A stretch of DNA of 64,000 nt from Streptomyces sp. WAC 01529 (GCF_003945545.1 NZ_CP029617.1:5565001-5629000), one strand, 5' to 3'. Counted from the stretch's first letter, positions 43,174-52,071 are shown. Translations and numbers: made by a program. The notes: generated by a model not told the origin, from the letters alone.

Positions 43174-44772
43174 ATGGACGTACTGCCCCTGGTGGCACTG
43201 ATCGCGGCGAGCGCCATGGTGGCGGGGGCCGCGCGCAGGACACCCGTGCCCGCCCCGCTGCTCCTGGTCGGGGTGGGGCTCATCGCCTCGTACGTCCCCG
43301 GGGTGCCCGACTACCACCTCGACCCGCACATCGTGCTGCCGCTGATCCTGCCTCCCCTGCTGCACACGGCCGCCCTGGAGAGCTCCTACCTGGACCTGCG
43401 CGCCAACATCAGGCCCGTCGCGCTGCTCTCGGTCGGCTACGTCCTGTTCGCGACGCTCGCCGTCGGCTGGCTCGCCTATCTGCTGATCCCCGATCTGCCG
43501 CTGACCGCCGCGCTGGTGCTCGGTGCCGTGATCGCCCCGCCGGACGCGGTCGCGGCCACCGCCATCGCGCGCAGGGTCGGGCTCCCCTCGCGGATCACCA
43601 CCATCCTCCAGGGCGAGTCCCTGGTGAACGACGCGACCGCGATCACCGCCTTCAAGGTGGCCCTCGCGGCGGCGGTCGGGGAGGGCGCGAGCTGGACGGG
43701 CGGCGTCCAGGAGTTCCTGGTGGCCGCCGTCGGCGGGGTCGGCGTCGGGCTGCTCCTGATGGTGCCGATCCACTGGCTGCGCACCCACCTCAAGGAGGCG
43801 ATGCTGCAGAACACCCTTTCGCTGCTCATCCCCTTCGTCGCCTACGCCGCCGCGGAACAGGTGCACGCCTCCGGAGTGCTCGCCGTGGTCGTCGTCGCCC
43901 TCTACCTGGGACACCGCTCCTGGCAGGTCGACTTCGAGACGCGGCTCCAGGAGGCCGCGGTGTGGAAGGTCGTCGCGTTCATCCTGGAGTCGGCGGTCTT
44001 CGCGCTCATCGGGCTGCAACTGCCCATCGTGCTCAAGGGGCTCGGCGAGTACAGCGTCGGACAGGCCGTCTGGTACGCGGCGGGGGTCTTCGTCTTCGTC
44101 GTCGTGGCGCGGTTCGCGTGGTCCTACCCGGCCACCTATCTGCCGCGTGCCGTGTCGGCGCGGATCAGGGAGCGCGAGAAGGACATGGACTGGCGCAGGC
44201 CCCTGATCGTCAGCTGGGCGGGGATGCGGGGCGTGGTCTCGCTGGCCATCGCCTTCTCGATCCCGCTCGTCATGGAGGACGGGGAGCCCTTCCCCGCGCG
44301 CAATCTTGTCCTGTTTCTGACCTTCACCACGGTCATCGGCACGCTCGTCGTGCAGGGTCTCTCGCTGCCGTGGCTGATCCGTGTCCTGAAACTGCCCGGC
44401 CGGGACGCGCAGGCGCAGACGCTCGCCGAGGCGCAGGCGCAGAACGCCGCCTCGCAGGCCGCGGAGGCCCGCGTGGAGGAACTCATGCGGGACGAGCGCA
44501 ACCGCCTCCCACGGCCCCTCCAGGACCGTCTGCGCACCGTCCTGGAGCGGCGCCGCAACTCCGTGTGGGAACGGCTCGGCCAACCCAACCCGGTGACGGG
44601 GGAGTCGGCGGACGACACCTACCGGCGGCTGGCACGCGAGGCGATCGCCGCCGAGCGCGAGGTGTTCGTGAGGATGCGGGACGAACGGCGCATCGACGAC
44701 GAGATGATGCGGACGCTGCTGCGCAAGCTGGACCTGGAGGAGGCGGCCGCCTACCGGGAGGTCGAGGACTGA
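43174..44772 (+). CDS. CPA1-family Na+/H+ antiporter
   Basis: The 532-residue protein has about 12 membrane helices (to residue 410). Characteristic motifs are GAVIAPPDAVAATAI with the acidic pair region and GESLVNDATAI (ND motif), typical of NhaP/NHE-like CPA1 exchangers, and a C-terminal cytosolic tail rich in Glu/Arg helices (about 415-532). It exchanges Na+ or K+ for H+. The ATG at 43174 has GGAGGGG upstream. Its stop lies 22 bp inside the convergent PLP gene's 3' end. Confidence 0.92.
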   Translation: MDVLPLVALIAASAMVAGAARRTPVPAPLLLVGVGLIASYVPGVPDYHLDPHIVLPLILPPLLHTAALESSYLDLRANIRPVALLSVGYVLFATLAVGWLAYLLIPDLPLTAALVLGAVIAPPDAVAATAIARRVGLPSRITTILQGESLVNDATAITAFKVALAAAVGEGASWTGGVQEFLVAAVGGVGVGLLLMVPIHWLRTHLKEAMLQNTLSLLIPFVAYAAAEQVHASGVLAVVVVALYLGHRSWQVDFETRLQEAAVWKVVAFILESAVFALIGLQLPIVLKGLGEYSVGQAVWYAAGVFVFVVVARFAWSYPATYLPRAVSARIREREKDMDWRRPLIVSWAGMRGVVSLAIAFSIPLVMEDGEPFPARNLVLFLTFTTVIGTLVVQGLSLPWLIRVLKLPGRDAQAQTLAEAQAQNAASQAAEARVEELMRDERNRLPRPLQDRLRTVLERRRNSVWERLGQPNPVTGESADDTYRRLAREAIAAEREVFVRMRDERRIDDEMMRTLLRKLDLEEAAAYREVED

Positions 44773-45695
44773 GCCGGCGTCCCGCCGCTGCCGGTGATCA
44801 CCGCGGTGAGGCGGGTGCCGGGCGGGAAGGCGCCCTCTTCGGAGAGGGCGGTCAGGGCGTAGAGCAGCTTGGCGACGTAGAGGTGCTCTACGGAGAGGGC
44901 CGTTTCCGGGCCGTGGCGGCGCTCGAAGTCCTCGGCGAAGGCGATGAGTTCGGGTGGCGTACGGGCGTAACCGCCGCAGTGGAAACGGTCGTCCAGGCTC
45001 CAGTTGGCGGTCGGCCCGCCGAACGTCTCGCGTTGCAGGGCCCGTATCTCCGGGCCCAGGAAGCCGCCCTTGAGGACCGGTATGCCAAGGGCCCGCCGGT
45101 TCGGGCCGAGCCCCGCGGCGAGGCCCGCGAGCGTGCCGCCGGTGCCGCAGGCCACGGCCGCCACATCGGTGTGCTCGCGCAGCTCCTCGCCGAGAGCCGT
45201 ACAGCCCTGTACGGCCAGGGCGTTGCTGCCGCCCTCCGGGATCACGTACGCGCTCTCCGCGCCGGCCGCGCCAAGGATCGCCGCCAGCGTTCCGGGCTCG
45301 CTCTTCGCGCGGTACGTCGATCTGTCGACGAAGTGCAGTCGCATGCCGTCGGCCGCGCAGCGGGCCAGAGAGGGGTTGAGGGGGCGCCCGGCCAGTTCGT
45401 CGCCGCGCACGACACCGACGGTGGCGAAGCCGAGGAGGCGGCCCGCGGCGGCCGTGGCGCGCAGATGGTTGGAGTAGGCGCCGCCGAAGGTCAGCAAGGT
45501 GTCGTGGCCCGCGTCGGCCGCGGCCCGCAGGTTCAGGACGAGCTTGCGGTACTTGTTGCCCGGCAGGTCCGGGTGGATCAGGTCGTCCCGCTTGAGCAGC
45601 AGCCGCACGCCGTGTCGGTCGAAACGGTCGTCCTCTACGCGCTGCAACGGCGACGGGAGCCGGGGTCGCAGTCCGGCGGGCGGGGTGGAGTGCAC
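44751..45695 (-). CDS. PLP-dependent D-cysteine desulfhydrase/ACC deaminase-family enzyme
   Basis: The 314-residue fold-type II PLP enzyme carries the lysine in LPGNKYRKL (about K48), the N-loop SNHLRA and the glycine-rich phosphate loop CGTGGTLAG. These features match the ACD/DcyD family (D-cysteine desulfhydrase or 1-aminocyclopropane-1-carboxylate deaminase), but the substrate cannot be chosen between the two. The GTG at 45693-45695 gives normal length. The C terminus overlaps the antiporter gene by 22 bp on the opposite strand. Confidence 0.88.
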   Translation of the reverse strand: MHSTPPAGLRPRLPSPLQRVEDDRFDRHGVRLLLKRDDLIHPDLPGNKYRKLVLNLRAAADAGHDTLLTFGGAYSNHLRATAAAGRLLGFATVGVVRGDELAGRPLNPSLARCAADGMRLHFVDRSTYRAKSEPGTLAAILGAAGAESAYVIPEGGSNALAVQGCTALGEELREHTDVAAVACGTGGTLAGLAAGLGPNRRALGIPVLKGGFLGPEIRALQRETFGGPTANWSLDDRFHCGGYARTPPELIAFAEDFERRHGPETALSVEHLYVAKLLYALTALSEEGAFPPGTRLTAVITGSGGTPAQSSTSR

Positions 45696-45833
45696 CCCGC
45701 CATTGTCCCCCGCGGCACGCCGTGCGGCAGGGGCCGGTTCGGTGGAGGAGCCTCGCGCCCGGACTCATCCCGGATCACATGCCTCTCCGGGTTGTTGCTC
45801 GAGGCTCGACGTTACCTGCGGCGGACCTCGACG

Positions 45834-46424
45834 CTACTTGAGGCGTTCCTCGACGCGCTCCCGCAGCCAGCCCATGGTGAAGCCGCGCGGGTCGACCTTG
45901 CCCGGCTGCCACTCCAGGTGACCGATCACCGAGCGCTCCGTCCAGCCGTGGACGCGGCAGATCGCGGCCGAGACCCGCTCGATGGCGTCCAGCTGGACCT
46001 CGGGCCAGGGGTCCTCGCCGTCGCCGAGGTTCTCGCACTCGAAGCCGTAGAAGTGGCGGTTGCCGTCGGTGTTCGACTCGTTGTCCGGCGGCAGGCCCTT
46101 CTCGCCGATGACCGCCCGCAGCACGTCGTCGTCGCCCAGACCGGCGTGGTTGGCGCGGCCGTAGCCGACGAGGTGGACGCAGCCGTCCTTGGTGATGACG
46201 CCGTGACAGAGCGGGCCGGGCAGTGACGGGTGACCGTCGCGGCAGATCTCCACCGTGCGCTCGCTGCCCGAGGTGGCGGTGTGATGGATCATCACGCCGT
46301 GCACGGGGCCCCAGGGCCCCTTGTGGTTGCGGTTGTGGTGCTCCCAGTCGCCTACTTCGACGACGGTCACGCCTTCGTCTCGCAGAGCCTCCAAGAAGCG
46401 ACCCGCGGACATGGGTGGGGCCAT
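45834..46424 (-). CDS. Amidase_2/PGRP-family N-acetylmuramoyl-L-alanine amidase
   Basis: The 196-residue zinc amidase has the ligand histidine in MIHHTA (H47/H48), then HGVITKDG, YGFECEN and HLEWQPGKVDPRG, the last providing the second His and the Cys/Asp-equivalent region. It cleaves the bond between muramic acid and the stem peptide. There is no signal peptide or wall-binding repeat, so it resembles a cytoplasmic endolysin-type protein rather than a secreted autolysin; export or lysis-dependent action would be needed. It lies between a PLP-enzyme gene and a small helical protein gene. Confidence 0.85.
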   Translation of the reverse strand: MAPPMSAGRFLEALRDEGVTVVEVGDWEHHNRNHKGPWGPVHGVMIHHTATSGSERTVEICRDGHPSLPGPLCHGVITKDGCVHLVGYGRANHAGLGDDDVLRAVIGEKGLPPDNESNTDGNRHFYGFECENLGDGEDPWPEVQLDAIERVSAAICRVHGWTERSVIGHLEWQPGKVDPRGFTMGWLRERVEERLK

Positions 46425-46563
46425 GACCGCCTCCTTTGCGGGGCGCGACGGCCGCCGGTCGCGAACCGCCTCATACGCCCTGCTTGTACCGGAATTCCGG
46501 TGCCCGGACCAGTCGTTCGGAATTCATCCGAGTGATGTTCGGGCACCGTGCGAGCCGATCCGG

Positions 46564-46800
46564 TCAGGTGCCGTGCAAGAAGGCGTCGCCGTGCGTCGCG
46601 ATGTGGGACTCCAGGGACTCCAGGGCCTGCTGGGTGGCCTGCGGGGAGCCGGTGCCGCGGCGCTCCGCGTAATACGCGGCGCCGAGCTTCTTCAGGAGGG
46701 CGTCGCCCGCGCGCTTCTCCTGGACCTCGTCGAGCTTCTGCTTGCCCTGCGTGAGGCCCCGCTGCGCCTGCTCTTTGGCGCGATCCAGGAAGCCTGCCAT
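46564..46800 (-). CDS. Small helical protein of unknown function
   Basis: The 78-residue protein is charged and predicted wholly helical (MAGFLDRAKEQAQRGLTQ... start; QKLDEVQEKRAGDALLKKLG in the middle). It has no cysteine, membrane helix or known motif. The ATG at 46798-46800 is the natural start. Similar small proteins occur widely in Streptomyces with unknown function. It diverges from the encapsulin gene with 251 bp between; a functional link is conjecture. Confidence 0.75.
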   Translation of the reverse strand: MAGFLDRAKEQAQRGLTQGKQKLDEVQEKRAGDALLKKLGAAYYAERRGTGSPQATQQALESLESHIATHGDAFLHGT

Positions 46801-47051
46801 GTGCTGTCTCCTGCCGGTTGAAGCCAAGGGGTACGGGCGGTGCCGCCCCGCAAAGTCTTCAACGGCCGCGGTGATCTCGCAGTTCCCGGCGCTCAAGCGG
46901 GCGAGCCGGTTGCGCCGGACGGGTGGAAACGGCCCCCCTGCCCCACATACGCGTGATCCATTCCCGCTCGTTTGTGTAATGGCGCGGCCACGTTCCGTGC
47001 TGGAAAGCTGGCGGTTGCAGATCACCGCAGGTACTCGGGAGGGCACACGCA

Positions 47052-48458
47052 ATGTCGGTAGGCGAAGAGATCCGCGCGGAGTCGGAGAAGCCGCAGCAGA
47101 GCCTCGGCACATCAGCCGCTCGGAATCTGGCCACCACCACCAAGTCGGCACCGCAGATGCAGGAGATCAGCTCGCGCTGGCTGCTGCGGATGCTGCCCTG
47201 GGTGCAGGTGCAGGGCGGTACGTACCGGGTGAACCGGAGGCTGAGCTACTCGGTCGGTGACGGCCGCGTGACCTTTGTGAAGACGGGGGACCAGGTCGAG
47301 GTCATCCCCGCGGAGCTGGGCGAGCTGCCGGTGCTGCGGGACTTCGACGATCAGGAGGTGCTGGCCGAGCTGGCCCGGCGGTGCCAGCAGCGGGAGTTCG
47401 CCCCGGGCGAGGTCCTGACCTCCTTCGGCAGCCAGGCGGACGAGGTCTTCCTGCTCGCGCACGGCCGGGTGGAGAAGGTCGGCACCGGCCCCTACGGCGG
47501 CGACGCGGTGCTCGGGACGCTCGCCGACGGCTCCTACTTCGGGGAGTCGGCGCTCCTCGACCCCGAGGCCATCTGGGAGTACACGACACGCGCGGTGACC
47601 GCCTGTACGGTCCTGACGCTCCCGAGGCAGGACCTCGAACAGGTCGCCGAGCGCAGCGAATCACTGCGCGGCCACCTCCACCGGCTGCGCTCCATCCCGC
47701 CCCAGCGCACCAACAAGTACGGCGAGGCGTCCATCGACCTCTCGGCCGGACACGTCGGCGAGGCGGTTCTGCCGGGCACTTTCGTGGACTATGAATCTGC
47801 CCCGCGCGAGTACGAGTTGAGCGTCGCCCAGACCGTCCTGCGCGTCCACACGCGCGTGGCCGACCTCTACAACCAGCCGATGAACCAGACGGAGCAGCAG
47901 CTGCGGCTCACCGTCGAGGCGCTCAAGGAGCGCCAGGAGCACGAGCTGATCAACAACCGCGAGTTCGGACTCCTGAACAACTGCGAGTACGACCAGCGGA
48001 TCCAGCCCCACGGGGGTGTGCCCAGCCCCGACGACATGGACGAACTGCTCAGCCGCAGGCGCGGGTCGAAGCTCTTCCTCGCCCACCCGCGCGCGATCTC
48101 CGCGTTCGGCCGCGAGCTCAACAAGCGCGGACTCGTCCCCGAGACCATCGACATCGCGGGCAACAGGATCCCCACCTGGCGCGGTGTGCCGATCTTCCCG
48201 TGCAACAAGATCCCGGTGACCGAGGCCCGCACGACGTCCATCATCTGTATGCGTACGGGCGAGGAGGAGCAGGGCGTCGTCGGCCTGCGGCAGAGCGGCA
48301 TCCCGGACGAGATCGAACCGAGCCTGTCGGTGCGGTTCATGGGCATCAGCGAGCAGGCGATCATCTCGTACCTGGTCTCGACCTACTACTCCGCGGCCGT
48401 GCTGGTCCCGGACGCGCTCGGTGTCCTGGAGAACGTCGAGATCGGCCGCTGGACATGA
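47052..48458 (+). CDS. eshA: Family 2B encapsulin shell protein (EshA-like)
   Basis: The 468-residue protein combines an HK97-type encapsulin shell (residues about 1-85 and 215-468) with an inserted cyclic-nucleotide-binding domain (about 90-205). The insert has the phosphate-cassette-like FGESALL and TTRAVTAC with Glu and Arg in the expected roles. Family 2B encapsulins self-assemble into hollow shells that enclose a cargo enzyme. EshA relatives in S. griseus and S. coelicolor affect hyphal growth and antibiotic production. The ATG at 47052 follows GGGAGG. The polyprenyl synthase gene starts 102 bp downstream and is the probable cargo. Older annotation as a Crp-type regulator reflects the insert only; no HTH is present. 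Confidence 0.93.
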   Translation: MSVGEEIRAESEKPQQSLGTSAARNLATTTKSAPQMQEISSRWLLRMLPWVQVQGGTYRVNRRLSYSVGDGRVTFVKTGDQVEVIPAELGELPVLRDFDDQEVLAELARRCQQREFAPGEVLTSFGSQADEVFLLAHGRVEKVGTGPYGGDAVLGTLADGSYFGESALLDPEAIWEYTTRAVTACTVLTLPRQDLEQVAERSESLRGHLHRLRSIPPQRTNKYGEASIDLSAGHVGEAVLPGTFVDYESAPREYELSVAQTVLRVHTRVADLYNQPMNQTEQQLRLTVEALKERQEHELINNREFGLLNNCEYDQRIQPHGGVPSPDDMDELLSRRRGSKLFLAHPRAISAFGRELNKRGLVPETIDIAGNRIPTWRGVPIFPCNKIPVTEARTTSIICMRTGEEEQGVVGLRQSGIPDEIEPSLSVRFMGISEQAIISYLVSTYYSAAVLVPDALGVLENVEIGRWT

Positions 48459-48560
48459 GCCCCGGACCGTGTCCGTGGCCGCGGCGCGGGGTACACCCCC
48501 TCCGTACGCGCCCACAGGCCCAGGAAGCGCCACCGTCCCCCTCCTTTTCGGGGTGAGTCC

Positions 48561-49658
48561 ATGACGGACACGACGACGGACATGGCAGGCATGGCAGGTA
48601 TGGCGGAGAGGGCGGCATGGCCGCGGGGTCCCGGTGACGGGCAGGAGGCCGCGGAGGTCCTGGCGGCGGCGCGCGCGTGCGTCGACCCCGAGCTGCGCCG
48701 GGCGATCGACTCGCTGCCCAGCTCCCTGCGCAGGGTCGCGCGCTACCACTTCGGGTGGGAACACGCCGACGGTTCACCGGCCGCGGGGAACGCGGGGAAG
48801 GCCATCAGGCCCGCCCTCGTGCTCGCCGCGGTGCGGGCGCTCGGCGGGGAGCCCGCCGTGGCCGTGCGGGCCGCGGCGGCCGTGGAGCTGATCCACAACT
48901 TCACGCTGCTGCATGACGACGTCATCGACCGCGACACCACGCGCCGGCACCGGCCCACCGCCTGGACCGTGTTCGGTGACGCCGACGCGATCCTGGTCGG
49001 CGACGCTCTGCAGGCGCTGGGGCAGCGGCTGCTCGCCGAGGACCCCCACCCAGGGGCCCCGGCGGCGGCCGCCCGGCTGGCCCGCTGTGTCGTGGAGCTC
49101 TGCGCGGGGCAGCACGCGGACTGCGCCATGGAGCGGCGCGGCCCGGACGAGGTGACGCTCGACGAGTGCCTGGCGATGGCCGAGGCCAAGACCGGTGCGC
49201 TGCTCGGCTGCGCGTGCGCGCTCGGTGCGTTGTACGCGGGCGGGGGACCGGAGGAGGTCGACGCGCTCGACGGGTTCGGCAGGGAGGCCGGGCTCGCCTT
49301 CCAGCTCATCGACGACGTCATCGGCATCTGGGGCGACCCCGGTCACACGGGCAAACCCGCCGGTGCCGACCTGGTGGCCCGCAAGAAGTCCCTGCCGGTG
49401 GTCGCCGCGCTCGCCTCGGGCACGCCGGCCGCCACCGAGCTGGCCGGGCTGTACGGCGGGCCGCCCGCCGAGAGCGAGGCCGAGCTGGAGCGTGCGGCGC
49501 ATCTGGTGGAGCGGGCGGGCGGCCGCGACTGGGCGCAGGTGCACGCGGCCGACCGGATGTCACGGGCGGTGGGCCAGCTCGCCAGGGCCGTCCCGGATCC
49601 GGAGGCGGCGGGCGGACTGCTGGCGCTCGCCGAGTTCGTGACGCGGCGCACGCACTGA
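48561..49658 (+). CDS. Polyprenyl diphosphate synthase, probable encapsulin cargo
   Basis: The 365-residue isoprenyl chain-elongating enzyme condenses isopentenyl diphosphate with an allylic diphosphate, probably to GGPP. The first Asp-rich motif DDVID (119-123) is intact, but the second reads DDVIG (251-255), lacking the last Asp, a form common in actinobacterial GGPP synthases. An N-terminal tail of about 30 residues (MTDTTTDMAGMAGMAERAAW...) precedes the catalytic fold and could be the cargo-loading peptide. The gene directly follows the shell gene. Product length and encapsulation are inferred. Confidence 0.9.
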   Translation: MTDTTTDMAGMAGMAERAAWPRGPGDGQEAAEVLAAARACVDPELRRAIDSLPSSLRRVARYHFGWEHADGSPAAGNAGKAIRPALVLAAVRALGGEPAVAVRAAAAVELIHNFTLLHDDVIDRDTTRRHRPTAWTVFGDADAILVGDALQALGQRLLAEDPHPGAPAAAARLARCVVELCAGQHADCAMERRGPDEVTLDECLAMAEAKTGALLGCACALGALYAGGGPEEVDALDGFGREAGLAFQLIDDVIGIWGDPGHTGKPAGADLVARKKSLPVVAALASGTPAATELAGLYGGPPAESEAELERAAHLVERAGGRDWAQVHAADRMSRAVGQLARAVPDPEAAGGLLALAEFVTRRTH

Positions 49659-49669
49659 GGGGCGCAGCG

Positions 49670-49790
49670 GCGTACGGGCGTACGGGCGTATGACGGTCGG
49701 GGGGTGAGGACGGGAGGCCGGGGGGCCTGGAGGTGAGGGGGGCGAGGGGGCGAGGTGAGGGAAGAGGGGTGAGGGGAGGTGAGGCCCCGC
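49670..49790. repeat. Purine-rich low-complexity tract
   Basis: After short GTACGG repeats the plus strand carries about 90 bp of G/A-rich sequence (49697-49785) with at least eight runs of three or more G. The 280-bp gap up to the GNAT gene holds no gene or clear promoter. It may form G-quadruplex or triplex structures. Confidence 0.7.
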
Positions 49791-49938
49791 GGGCGTCGGG
49801 ATTCCGGCGGACCGCGGGGGCCTTCCGCGCGCGCGGAGCCGATCACTTAGGCTGCAACCGGCGGGCGGTCGCGTGGAGTTGAGCGCGCGGGGCGCCGTGC
49901 CGTCGGAGGCGGGCGAGTGGTGAGGGGCGGGGCGGGCT

Positions 49939-50556
49939 GTGGGCGTGGCGATCCGTAGGGCCGGGGAGGGGGACCGGGACGCCGTGGTCCGGTTGCTCGA
50001 CGAGGCGTTCATGTGGGACCCGGTGAGCAGCTGGGTCTTCCCCGATGAGGAGCACCGTCGGCGCAGGCACGCGGCGTTGATGGCCGCCTTCTTCGACCTC
50101 GCGCTCGACGAGGGCTACATCGACATCACCGAGGACGGTGCGGCCGCGGCCCTGTGGTGGTCCGTATCCGCGTCGGCGCCCGGGAGCGGAGACACCGGGG
50201 ATGTTGAGGCGGATGGGCCCGCGCTGCTGCGCGAGGCGATCGACCCGGAGAACGTGCGGGTCGAGCTGATCGGCCGATTGGCGGACGAGGCCCACCCGAC
50301 TGACCGGGCGCACCAGTACCTGCACATGATCGCCGTGCGGCCGGACCGGCAGGGGGAGGGGCTGGGCACGGCACTGGTCACCACCGTTCTCGAACGCTGC
50401 GACCGCGAGGGCCTGCACGCCTATCTGGAGGCGAGCAACGCGCGGAGCCGCGACCTGTACGAGCGGCTGGGGTTCGCCTTCACGGGGACGCCGCTCGATC
50501 TGCCGGACGGCCCGCGGATGTGGCCGATGTGGCGGGAGCCCCGGGCGGTGGCCTGA
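49939..50556 (+). CDS. GNAT-family N-acetyltransferase
   Basis: The 205-residue protein shows the GNAT fold with HMIAVRPDRQGEGLGTALV (RQGEGLG acetyl-CoA loop) and SRDLYERLGF. Substrate unknown. GTG at 49939 is chosen; GTG at 49945 is nearly equivalent. It follows the encapsulin-synthase pair in the same direction but 280 bp away across a purine-rich tract, so membership in that operon is doubtful. Confidence 0.85.
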   Translation: MGVAIRRAGEGDRDAVVRLLDEAFMWDPVSSWVFPDEEHRRRRHAALMAAFFDLALDEGYIDITEDGAAAALWWSVSASAPGSGDTGDVEADGPALLREAIDPENVRVELIGRLADEAHPTDRAHQYLHMIAVRPDRQGEGLGTALVTTVLERCDREGLHAYLEASNARSRDLYERLGFAFTGTPLDLPDGPRMWPMWREPRAVA

Positions 50557-50649
50557 GGTGGGCGTGGGGCCGGTCCGGGGACGGGTTACGGGCAGGGTGG
50601 CGGCGTCTTCGGGCTGCCCCATCGCGCCCACCGGGAATAAACTGTCCGC

Positions 50650-51045
50650 ATGGGCAGCGAAGGGCCCCGGCCCGGCGCCGGCCCGCAGGACGAGCCGGTC
50701 TGCGGCGCCTGCGGAGAGCCGGTCGGCACGGTCATCCGGCGGCGCAAGGTGCTCGGGGTGTTCGTGCCGGTCTGGCGCCCCGGGCCATGTCGTAACGCAC
50801 ATTGCGAAGTCCGCGTCGACGACGAGGCCGAAGCCGCGCGGGCCGCAGGCCGGACCAGCGGCAGGCGCTTCCGGTCGCGGCACGGCAGGAGGACGGTGGC
50901 GTTACCGGACCCAGCGGGTCGCGGCGCCCCCGAAGCGGAAGCGGAAGTGGGCCCGGCGGCCCCGCGCCCGGTCGGCGTGGAGGACGACGAGGCTGACAAG
51001 GACGACGAGCACAACAAGGCCGACAAGGCCGACAAGGCTGAATGA
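50650..51045 (+). CDS. Small zinc-ribbon-like protein
   Basis: The 131-residue protein has CGACGEP (CxxC) and, further on, C-x4-C (CRNAHC), which together may bind zinc in its first 55 residues. A basic middle stretch (RRFRSRHGRR) follows, then an acidic, repeated C terminus (about 110-131; DEADKDDEHNKADKADK). No known family is recognised. The gene follows the GNAT gene by 93 bp in the same direction. Confidence 0.65.
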   Translation: MGSEGPRPGAGPQDEPVCGACGEPVGTVIRRRKVLGVFVPVWRPGPCRNAHCEVRVDDEAEAARAAGRTSGRRFRSRHGRRTVALPDPAGRGAPEAEAEVGPAAPRPVGVEDDEADKDDEHNKADKADKAE

Positions 51046-51108
51046 GATTACGCGTGCCCGCCCCATGGGTCGGTCGGTGGCTCGCCCAGGGTGTTGGGGA
51101 GGGGTGCG

Positions 51109-52071
51109 GTGAAGGCGCGGTGGGGTGGACTCGCCCTGGCGGGGCTGGTGTTCGCGGGGCTGGTGTGGGTGGGGTCCGGGGCCGGCCCGGACTTTCTTTC
51201 GGACGACTCTGTTCCGGTCTATGCGCGGGAGCCGGGTGTGCCCCGCGTGAAGAGCGAGGCGGACTTCCCCGAACTGCCGCTGGACAAGTTTGAGTTGAGC
51301 GCCCGTGACAGCGAGCGCATGCAGCGGGCCCAGTCGCTTGTCGTGCAGAGATGCATGCGGTCGTACGGGTTCGATGACTTCCCCCGCGACCCCGGGCTGG
51401 GCGTGCAGTTGAGCGAGTCGGTCAACAGCACCGTGACGTGGGTTGCCCCCTACGGGATGCTCGACCTCGGCCAGGCGCGCCGCTGGGGGTACGGCTTCGA
51501 CCCCGACGCGGCCGCGCGGGCCCTGCCGAAGGGGCGGGCGCCCACAGAGCGGGAGGACGAGGTGCTGCACGGCCTCGGCGCGGAGGGCGGCGACCCCATG
51601 GTGGTGCGCGGCCGCAAGGTCCCCGAGGGAGGCTGCTCGGCGGAGGGCTCGCGGCGGCTCATGGCGGACGTATCGGACGAGGAGCGCCTGTGGGGTTACG
51701 TTCCCGGACGCGTCGAGGAGCTGGACAAGGCCGTCGCGAGGGACCAGCGGGTGCGCAGGGCCTTCCGGGACTGGTCGCGCTGTGTCGAGGGCAAGGGGTT
51801 CAAGGAGTACGAGAGTCCGGCCGACGCCTTCCGTGACAAGGCGTGGCACGTGGGGCGCGAGGACGGCAACACGGCACGTACGCGGCGGGAGTTGGAGACG
51901 GCCGTCGCCGACGTCGAGTGCAACCGGCAGCTGAACACCGCCGGGGTCTGGTGGGCCGTCAGCAACGAGAAGCAGCGCGCCGACCTGCGCCGCGACAAGT
52001 CCCGGTACGAGGCCGTACGCGAGGACCAGGACCGGCTGCGGGCCGCCGTCAGCAAGGCCCTCGGCGAATAG
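51109..52071 (+). CDS. Membrane-anchored extracytoplasmic protein of unknown function
   Basis: The 320-residue protein has an N-terminal hydrophobic anchor (about 7-25) followed by an extracytoplasmic domain. Cysteines at about 80, 188, 227 and 265 could pair as disulfides. It contains the helical segment AVARDQRVRRAFRDWSRC typical of Streptomyces-restricted hypothetical lipoprotein-like families. No catalytic motif is seen. GTG at 51109 has GGGAGGGG upstream. Many Streptomyces encode paralogues; the function is unknown. Confidence 0.78.
   Translation: MKARWGGLALAGLVFAGLVWVGSGAGPDFLSDDSVPVYAREPGVPRVKSEADFPELPLDKFELSARDSERMQRAQSLVVQRCMRSYGFDDFPRDPGLGVQLSESVNSTVTWVAPYGMLDLGQARRWGYGFDPDAAARALPKGRAPTEREDEVLHGLGAEGGDPMVVRGRKVPEGGCSAEGSRRLMADVSDEERLWGYVPGRVEELDKAVARDQRVRRAFRDWSRCVEGKGFKEYESPADAFRDKAWHVGREDGNTARTRRELETAVADVECNRQLNTAGVWWAVSNEKQRADLRRDKSRYEAVREDQDRLRAAVSKALGE

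Noticed and set aside
42954..46226. Plus-strand frame of 1090 codons across the antiporter and PLP-enzyme region
   Set aside because: It crosses the intergenic segment and overlaps well-defined genes on both strands, with Arg/Gly/Ala-rich low-complexity translation.
47052..48458. Annotation of the shell gene as a Crp/Fnr transcription factor
   Set aside because: Only a cyclic-nucleotide-binding insert is present; there is no C-terminal helix-turn-helix, and the flanking halves match an encapsulin shell.
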